A stretch of 64,000 nt of DNA, taken from the NCBI RefSeq assembly GCF_932526225.1, contig NC_064035.1, positions 8,605,296 through 8,669,295 of the forward strand, read 5' to 3'. A model generated the notes under the pieces. That model did no database searches. It was given only the letters and a program-made list of their open reading frames with translations, and was not told the origin of the DNA. The first letter of the stretch is position 1, and each line of letters begins with the position of its first letter. Made by a program: the position numbers and the translations under genes. Of this stretch, positions 57,201 through 64,000 are shown in pieces. The DNA comes from Nematostella vectensis. Its lineage: Eukaryota; Cnidaria; Anthozoa; Actiniaria; Edwardsiidae.

Positions 57201-60200
57201 GGAGTTCATTCAAGATGCATTGTGCAGACTCCTAAAAAGTTATTTTTCTCTGCAATTCGGTGAGATGGAATACCTAGGCATTCTCAGAGTCTATGTTATG
57301 TATTTTATTACAAGAAGGCCTTTATTTTTATTTGATCTATAACATTTTTAGATGAATGAACTTCAATTTTTCACGCAAATGTTCAGAAATCATGTCACTC
57401 AAGAAACCCTTGTCACTGGAATAAGATCTACTTCATTATAAAGACTTGAAATCTTTTATTTGTAATATCGGTGTGAATATAATGGATGTATCTGGAGTTC
57501 TGGATGTATCTTTTTCATTAAAAGGGAATTGGAAGAGAATTGTGTTTTGTAAACACAGATTTATGATTGATTGTTGTGTTATAAGTAATTTGCGAATCAG
57601 CAGTGAAAACTTTTACTGGGGAAGTTGATCCCAGAGCCTAAAATCACGCACTTTATGCATTTCAATGTCCCAGAAACGGTTGATTGGCTCCAGCGTACTC
57701 TATGGAAGATCTTTTTTTACAGCGTTCGTAAAAAAGGAAGGTATTTTCGGTCAAAAAGATTTCCAAAACATCTTTTGCCGGATCACATTGCTCAAGATGT
57801 GATCCCGCGTAAGACTCTTGTTGCTAGGAAACGTAAGCGCTAACCAATCAGAGGCGTACCTAAAAATAACTGCTTGTTCTAAAAATAGCTTTCACGGACA
57901 TCATTATTGGAACATACCCTAATACGGGGGATTCGTTCTCTTACATCATAGTCTCTTGCATTTTTCTGACATTTTCCTATTAATAATTACAAGGGAACCA
58001 AAGTTTCTAGAATTTAGATAAATGGTGACCTACTGGAGATACCCACCAATAACAATAGTGCCTTCAATCTTCTCCAAAATGAACCTTGCTTGGCTGTTCA
58101 GTTTCCCTGACTCGGCAGTCAGCATTCCTTCCATGTACGCCTTGCGCATGATGTAACGTTCCATGCGAAGGGTGAAAAACTCTTTCAAGATCTCTCTGGT
58201 TGTGTCGTATTTCTTGAGGCAACCCATAGCATCAAACAACACCTATGGATTACAATTGGTAATCTTTATTTTTGGTTATCTTGGTCAATGTGTCACAAAT
58301 ATAATTTACCATAATAATTTACCAAAATAAGAGCCAGTGTGCCTATTCAATTTTTTTTTTCATGTTCCAGGAGCATATTTCAAAGTATGTTTTATTTTTA
58401 TACAACATGCAGAGGGAACCATAGCAAAACGAGCTTTCAATGATAAAAGCATGTGGCAGATACTGTAGTTCCGCTGGTACCTTCCCTTCTAATGTACATT
58501 CTCTGTAGTTATCAGGGTCTTTAAAGGGAGACAACTTTAGGTGAGGCGCTTAATCAGGGTAAGCCATTAATCATATCCAATCCTGCGGGGGACAAACCCT
58601 ACCATGTTGCTTGTGTTGATGGTTGCCTCCAGCTTGAACTTCTTGTGCAGCCCGACCTGTTCCGCCTCCCGCATCTTGTTCTCGGCCATGGTTATGACAA
58701 ACCTTACCCTTGTTTCTGTGTGGTACTCCTTGTAGTCCCTATAATCACCACAACAGGTAAGCACAATAATGCTGGAATCATTATAAGCTGAATTATATAC
58801 TTAAAACAGCAATTTGTATCGGAAATTTATCCAGATAAAAATTTTAGTTAAAAATGAAAGGGAGTAATAGTCACAAAAAATTAAACGGGTTCCATGTTCC
58901 AAGTATAGAAGCCTGAGCCACCAATGAGGATATTTGTTTTTCTTACTTTAAAGTGCAATAAACATGCAGAACAACTACAGCATCACACAACTTACGTAAT
59001 GCAGGGGGCATCACACAACTTACGTAATGCAGGGGGGCATCACACAACTTAAGTAATGCAGGGGGGCATCACACAACTTACGTAATGGAGGGGGAGGCAT
59101 CACACAACTTATGTAATGCAGGGGGGCATCACACAACTTACGTAATGCAGGGGGCATCACACAACTTACGTAATGCAGGGGGGCATCACACAACTTACGT
59201 AATGCAGGGGGGCATCACACAACTTACGTAATGCAGGGGGGCATCACACAAATTACGTAATGCAGGGGGGCATCACACAACTTACGTAATGCAGGGGGGG
59301 CATCACACAACTTACGTAATGCAGGGGGGGCATCACACAAATTACGTAATGCAGGGGGGGCATCACACAACTTACGTAATGCAGGGGGCATCACACAACT
59401 TACGTAATACAGGGGGGGCATCACACAACTTACGTAATGCAGGGGGCATCACACAACTTATGTAATCCAGGGGGGCATCACACAACTTACGTAATACAGG
59501 GGGGGACCTTATCAGTGCCATGTAACATTGGTTCCAGCACGGATTCCTTGTACGACTGTGTCCAGGTACCAATAGGCAACTCCGTGATTTCCAGAGTAGT
59601 GTCATCTATCACCTCAATGTTGCCAGTCACTGAGTATTTGGTGTCATCTACCTTGGTGATAGTACCAATGAAATTCTTGTACCATGGAAGCTGAGATGGT
59701 AATGGATGATTAGAATGATATGTGCAAATGCTGAATAAAGTCAGAAACATTTCATGAAATTGATATTATCCTTGAGTATATCCAACCCAAATATGAGGCA
59801 TATGAGGATGAGACAATCAAATGGGGCATTGCAATCCATAACACACTTCATACTCTTTGAACAAACAAGTACTGTATATAAAAAAACACTTCTGGGAGAG
59901 TTCCAAACCATGAACCTAAGCTGTGCTCTGTGGTCAGACATGAGTCATAATTAGTGGCAGCATAAGTCAACATCTAAGCATCCACTCTACCATGTAGTAT
60001 CTGTTGAAAATCAGCATTTCAACTGCAAGATTGTCAATTTACTCCCAAGATCTGTTAATTTACTTCCACATACCATTTCCTCAGGCTCCTCTCCATTCAT
60101 CATTTTCCTGATATTCTCCGCTATCGCCCGGGGGTCATAGTTCGGCACCTTGGTACTGTAACCAGTACCAATACCCTCGGCTCCATTGACAAGGATGGTA

Positions 60201-61199
60201 GGGATGATTGGACAGTACCACTCTGGCTCAATGCGCTGGTTATCCTCATTCAAGAACTTAAGATTCGGTTCATCACTTGGAGGGAACAGCATCTTGGAAA
60301 CAGTGCTAAGCATAGTGAAGATGTATCGAGGGCTGGCCGCGTCTTTGCCGCCGTGCAGACGTGTGCCAAACTGACCCACTGGCTGCAGTAGGTTAATGTT
60401 GTTGCTCCCGACAAAGTTTTCTGCTAAGTTGATGATGGTTCCCATCAAGCTTGCCTAAAAAGAGTGAAAATAGAGGATTACTTTTGTTTTCTTTAAGTCT
60501 GTTTCATCAGTTCTGGTAACAGCTACAGTACATATATACTGCAGATTTTGAAAAGGTTGGAACATTACATGGCTTATTAGGTGGACAACTATTTAAAGAT
60601 TATCTGATTTAGTGTACAGATTTAATAAACCAAAGGTTGCTTTAAATATAAATAATAAATGCTTAAAATCAGTTGTAAAGGAAGCCCCATCCTCTCTTGT
60701 CCAAACAACTTTCAAGACAGAAATTCTCTATGCAATGACCTTAAATAGCTACTTAGCATGTACTCCTGTACTATTATTGCAATAAAGAGTTAATTGCAAT
60801 ATAAATTAGAAGCCCACCTCTCCATGGTGGTAGGCCGACAGCTCTGCAATGGAACCTGCCAACTGGGCAACCTTAACCTCTCGCTTATCGTTCCTCTTGA
60901 AACATGTGAACATGACCTTCCTCTGTCCTGGCTTAAGTCCTGCAAACAATTATCAGGTCAGCACTCACAATAGCAATGGCACAAAGGATTTTACATCCAT
61001 TTTAAAGTAAGGGAAAGGATGAGTGTCAGAATGTGTATTCTTATTATATTTCCTACAACTTTGATATAAAACACAAACACTTACCATCCACAAGAGAGGG
61101 AATGGATCTTTCGTTGTCTGTATTTGAGAATAGAATGAGTTCCTTGTTGACAAAGTCGCAGTACGAGACTCTCTTGGTGTCCTTCTCATACAAGTACAG
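51203..61199 (-). CDS. TOP2: DNA topoisomerase II, catalytic core and C-terminal tail (5' half outside window), 14 exons
   Basis: Exons in gene order: 61085-61199, 60818-60939, 60074-60454, 59491-59690, 58603-58738, 58047-58242, 56572-56822, 56296-56379, 55634-55932, 55146-55311, 54411-54608, 53990-54205, 53563-53838 and 51203-51415. They give 950 aa with every phase matching. The core has FSNTDNERSIPSLVDG, LKPGQRKV and GGKDAASPRYIFTML with the active-site Tyr that forms the DNA phosphotyrosine. It continues ILVNGAEGIGTG, TWTQSYKESVLEPML and KLNSQARFILEKIEG. The tail is Ser/Asp/Lys-rich with SDSDD motifs, a QTTLF motif resembling a PCNA-binding box, and ends SDSDSDFD. The ATPase domain and transducer, about 600 aa, are not found between 61200 and the right edge. 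Vertebrates have two paralogues; here I would not call alpha or beta. Confidence 0.95.
51470..53610. repeat. Junction minisatellite at the 5' splice site of the penultimate TOP2 exon, 127-bp unit, about 17 copies
   Basis: In gene sense each unit starts with CTCTGTCGAAGTAGTCAGCA, then AGAAGAAGACTACAAAAGCT and GT(T/C)AAAA, the last 48 or so coding bases of the exon ending at 53563. GTATAGC, its donor, follows, and then about 75 nt of intron. Most units read AAAAGGGTATAG instead of AAAAAGGTATAG; units near 52675 and 52930 keep the exon's exact version. The array fills nearly the whole intron, up to about 50 bp from the last exon's acceptor. Short repeated open frames across it are not genes. Confidence 0.95.
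56857..57958. mobile_element. Non-autonomous DNA transposon family F3, 1.1 kb, in a TOP2 intron
   Basis: Inverted ends are CAAGAGACCATGATATGAGA at the left and the complement of CAAGAGACTATGATGTAAGA at the right. Homology continues about 80 bp inward with gaps (GAACGAATCCCC, GAAAGCTATTTTTAG). CATTTTT flanks both ends (56850-56856 and 57959-57965). The interior has no transposase. A 20-bp relative lies at 35173-35192. The intron before insertion would have been about 120 bp. The CA start and 7-8 bp duplication recall hAT or P elements. Confidence 0.85.
58981..59510. repeat. Junction minisatellite at a TOP2 5' splice site, 29-bp unit, about 18 copies
   Basis: In gene sense each unit is CCCCCTGCATTAC then GTAAGTTGTGTGATG. 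The exon ending at 59491 finishes CCCCCCCTGTATTAC before GTAAGTTGTG, so every unit holds the last dozen or so coding bases and a consensus donor. G-run length varies from 4 to 7 among units. Read-through past the true donor meets TAA after one unit. Confidence 0.95.
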
Positions 61200-61241
61200 C
61201 TGTAATCACAAGAATAAACAAAAAGGTTACACATATAGCAG

Positions 61242-61440
61242 TAGCCTGCTTACAGATGGTACTCTGTGTTATCATCGCGGAAAACGCTCTCTGTTCTGTG
61301 ATTGGGCGCTATCTTGTATTTTAAGCCGTGTGGTTCCTGGGGGCGAGTGCAAAAATGGATGCAGGGCAGGGGGGGGGGGAGGGGGGGGGGGAAGTAGAGA
61401 GAAGAGGGAAAATCCGTCTGCACTAATACCCGTGATTCTC
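61242..61440. mobile_element. Foldback MITE family F1, copy 3 (right end lost)
   Basis: It starts TAGCCTGCTTACAGATGGTA and has TTATCATCGCGGAAAACGCT and GGTTCCTGGGGGCGAG, as in the copies at 4718 and 33064. It then runs into a G-rich tract, and the mirror right end is absent. It lies upstream of the first visible TOP2 exon. Confidence 0.75.
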
Positions 61441-61463
61441 AGGACAAACGAAGTAATAAGATT

Positions 61464-61466
<3 letters not shown>

Positions 61467-61513
<47 letters not shown>
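61467..61513. repeat. (TA)n microsatellite
   Basis: About 47 bp of perfect TA dinucleotides. Confidence 0.95.
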
Positions 61514-61516
<3 letters not shown>

Positions 61517-62058
61517 TCATTCTTAGTAAACGGGTACCAATGGCCCAAAAAAAAGTTGGAAAATAAAACTTGTTACACTAGTTTGATAAGCAATCAACAT
61601 TTTGGAGAATTATTTGTCATTCAAGCTCCCAAAACGACCCATCAATATCTTTAAAGGCAAAAAAGCTACACAAATTTATATATGCCTCGGTAATCAAGCT
61701 GAAAAGGAGACTTTTCCATGTCCATTTCTCAAAAACAAACAAATACAAGACCGTTTAACCAGTAAAATACGCCTTTTTTATTATTTTTGTGGCAGTAGAT
61801 GAATTTTGTTGAATATAAACATCATAGAACACCGTAGACTCGTCTTTATATTGTCACAAATTTTGTTTGATTTAAGAGTTGAATCTATGTTTTCAAAATT
61901 ATTAAATTGTTCTTCCTTTAAGTTTTTCTCAATACAAAATTAGAACGTCTTGAAATATACAACTACATTCAATTACTACCATCAATATCAAAATATTAAA
62001 CGCAATAAAGTTGATTCTGATTTGATAAAGCAATTAAACAATATATGCTGATTGGAAA
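61514..62058. other. AT-rich DNA between MITE and transposon; no gene seen
   Basis: No exon of TOP2 or other gene could be recognised here on either strand. Confidence 0.5.
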
Positions 62059-63797
62059 TGGTAACGTAAATGACATGTAAAGTAACGTATATGACCTTCT
62101 CAGTAGGATACACGATGCAACTCTTAACTTGTAAAATTTTGGTCAAATTTTCGCCTTTTAGTTATCATTAAAGGTTTTAAAGGTTCTGAACAATAACTTG
62201 GTCATATTCATAATTTCTTAAACTTTTGCTACTAGTAACGTAAATGACAGTTTTCACATCCAAACAAAAAGAATCGTTTAAATGCTTTCAAGCGCTTAAC
62301 TGTAAATATATATATATATATGAAAATACTTGGTTCTACTTACAGGTGATTTTAATTTGATATTTGGTGCTTCGATTTGAACCATCGTTTTTCTAAAACC
62401 TCTATAAAAAACGGTAACGTAAATGACACTAAGGTAGGCGGAAGCGTGCCTCAACGAGCTCCAGTTTCCGTTTTACTACTTCGGGTGGGCGGCTCGATGA
62501 CACATAAGATCATGTCCCTCTTGATCCAAATAACATCTTCGCGGGCAGGCCATGTGAAGCTGAAAGATTGAAGGGTAGTGCCACTACGTGACATAAAAGT
62601 CATGAGAGCTTCGCCGTCCTCCTGGTCGATCTGCTGTACTTTGCCAACATACCAGTCCCCTTCGTAAGCGGCAGCGACAAAGTCGTCAACCTTTAGAGCG
62701 AGCTCATTGCGTAGACTCAACGCACTGGGTGGAGTGAGCATGGCGGCTTTCCATGCACAATGGCTATCCTTTGGGCTGGAAAGGCAGTCGGGACAGTAAC
62801 ACGAGGTGAGAACGGTGTGTCTGTCCACTGCGCATATGGCATGCATTGACATTGTGCCAGGGACAGTCTGGGTGCCATTGTACTTGTCCAGCCTTGCTGA
62901 TGCCATTTTGAAGTCATCTGTTGAGTAGTAAATGTAGGTCACACTACTTTGATATTCGGTGGCCCAAACAAAGAAGCTGTGTGCATCGTCAATAACGACT
63001 TTGCCTGACCGCACCGCCTCGTCAGCCATCCGCTTGGCAGCTCCCCCGACACCATCACAGGGACCTTTTCCGTGCCCCGCTTCAAAATAGTTCCATCTTA
63101 CTGGGACTCCGAACTCTTCCTTGTGGTTCGCGACTATGGCGAAGATTGTCTTGTTTCTGTATTGTGATGTGGGACTATCCGTCCAATAGCGTACAATGGC
63201 CAGGTCAGGGACAAGATCCTTCAGGTCTTGATTCAGTCTCCCCAAGATGGCATACACGGCAGCTGCATTATGCGAGAGCTCTTCCGAAACAAAGGCAAAG
63301 CTCTTGTGCTCGAGGTCGTCTTTGCCTTCTGCCTTGTAATATACCACTGCTGGATGTAGGGAGACCATAGTGGGGCCATTCCAGTGAGCACTTTGCACCT
63401 TCTTGCAAGACTGGCAGTTGTAATTCTCGGCAAAGTCCATTTGAATTACAACATGTCCAGCTTGGAGGTTGCTTTTCAAACGCCGGTGTTTGGATGCTGG
63501 TGTGTAGTATTTTTGCACTCGGATTGACTCATTTTGTTGCCAATTTGAATCTTTCCCTTTTTTTCGTTCTCTGTAGGCGCGTTGAATCTCTGCTCTTGAT
63601 TTTCCCATTTTGATAAAACAATGACCATAAGATACAGCAATTTTCACAAAATTACAGAAAACTCATTCTGAAAGCTTTTTTAATTCTAAATAGTGGTCAT
63701 TTGATCCTTTTTTAAGTAGCCCACCAATTGTTAACTAGCGTGCCTCATCCATAATACTTTGTCAATTACGTTACTTTCAATGTCATTTACGTTACCA
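62059..63797. mobile_element. DNA transposon with iterated terminal motifs, 1.74 kb
   Basis: The ends form inverted repeats of about 36 bp: TGGTAACGTAAATGACATGT then AAAGTAACGTATATGAC at the left, and the near-exact complement at the right. The 15-mer GTAACGTAAATGACA recurs inside at about 62235 and 62412, so the left end has four sites and the right has two. Iterated subterminal motifs are typical transposase-binding sites. It contains the gene at 62451-63608. No clean target-site duplication was found. Confidence 0.8.
62451..63608 (-). CDS. Putative transposase, 385 aa, superfamily not assigned
   Basis: I start at the ATG of MGKSRAEIQRAYRERKKG because the frame upstream begins with GTG and reads no further Met. 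The N-terminus is basic with a repeated Arg pattern suited to DNA binding. The middle has VVIQMDFAENYNCQSC, IVRYWTDSPTSQYRNK and FEAGHGKGPCDGVGG, three Asp-containing blocks that look like an RNase-H-fold (DDE/D) catalytic core. Cys pairs (NCQSCKK; CYCPDC) may bind zinc. The C-terminus (VDDFVAAAYEGDWYVGKVQQ) looks like a small Tudor/SH3-like barrel. The frame is intact, so the copy may be recent. Catalytic assignment is inference. Confidence 0.65.
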   Translation of the reverse strand: MGKSRAEIQRAYRERKKGKDSNWQQNESIRVQKYYTPASKHRRLKSNLQAGHVVIQMDFAENYNCQSCKKVQSAHWNGPTMVSLHPAVVYYKAEGKDDLEHKSFAFVSEELSHNAAAVYAILGRLNQDLKDLVPDLAIVRYWTDSPTSQYRNKTIFAIVANHKEEFGVPVRWNYFEAGHGKGPCDGVGGAAKRMADEAVRSGKVVIDDAHSFFVWATEYQSSVTYIYYSTDDFKMASARLDKYNGTQTVPGTMSMHAICAVDRHTVLTSCYCPDCLSSPKDSHCAWKAAMLTPPSALSLRNELALKVDDFVAAAYEGDWYVGKVQQIDQEDGEALMTFMSRSGTTLQSFSFTWPAREDVIWIKRDMILCVIEPPTRSSKTETGAR

Positions 63798-63908
63798 CTG
63801 GCAAAAGCATGTGCTGAGCCTCACTATTCTAGATATTAGCTAATGCGTATGCATTAGTGCCTTTATCAGTCATTTAGCTTCACACAATACCATAGGCGTG
63901 GTATCTTA

Positions 63909-64000
63909 CCTTAATTCTGCTTTTCGAGAAGTGAAAACCAAATTGAGTTTAAAAGTGAAGATAGAGTTGATACTTCTACCGCGAAGGTCATCGAAGGAAA
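63909..64000 (-). other. Right-edge segment with a possible donor; unassigned
   Basis: In - sense, two frames stay open for about 29-30 codons from the window edge to a GTAAGA donor at 63908. One frame ends LVFTSRKAELR, faintly like the TOP2 stretch after the transducer, but the next expected TOP2 segment was not found. I do not call it an exon. Confidence 0.2.

Noticed and set aside
63909-64000. Upstream TOP2 exon
   Set aside because: Similarity to the expected sequence is faint and the intervening conserved segment is absent from 61200-63900.

Overview
The window is animal nuclear DNA: intron-rich genes with consensus GT-AG junctions, moderate AT richness, single-exon GPCR, many small transposons and tandem repeats. 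Gene content and style fit a cnidarian, most likely an anthozoan such as a sea anemone; that placement is inference from recognised families, not from a search.

Layout. 53-3066 (-): three exons of a secreted Cys-rich protein resembling the C-terminus of sarcoplasmic-reticulum histidine-rich Ca-binding protein (HRC); it runs off the left edge. 4426-31528 (-): a complete 21-exon eIF2-alpha kinase GCN2 (EIF2AK4), 1675 aa, with RWD, pseudokinase, kinase, HisRS-like and C-terminal domains; all 20 intron phases join. A class A GPCR (6506-7537, +) is nested in its last intron and is interrupted by one in-frame TGA. 31974-37032 (+): a type I membrane protein with a Cys pattern like mannose-6-phosphate-receptor-homology (MRH) domains, divergent from GCN2 across 445 bp. 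39045-48106 (-): a nine-exon secreted protein of 1379 aa that joins cadherin-like domains, a seven-blade FG-GAP propeller, an ASPIC/UnbV domain and a haem peroxidase. 51203-61199 (-): the catalytic core and C-terminal tail of DNA topoisomerase II (14 exons, 950 aa); the ATPase half is outside the part I can read. 62059-63797: a DNA transposon with a 385-aa putative transposase.

The most striking feature is the tandem repeats. At least six minisatellites and one tandem duplication include or start exactly at exon-intron junctions, so each unit carries part of the coding exon and/or a copy of its splice site. There are about 35 copies of a 3' splice site of GCN2 exon 9, about 31 copies of a 5' splice site of exon 14, about 15 polypyrimidine-AG units before exon 17, four 5' site copies after exon 2, about 17 units after the penultimate TOP2 exon, about 18 GTAAGT donors after another TOP2 exon, and a duplicated 3' site in the MRH gene. 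Different unit lengths and sequences show that these arose independently. This looks like a recurrent process acting on splice junctions.

The window also holds several small transposon families for which I can see target-site duplications: a foldback MITE with 9-10 bp TSDs, a TTAA-flanked MITE pair, and a family with 7-bp duplications that includes a 20-bp element made only of its two ends.
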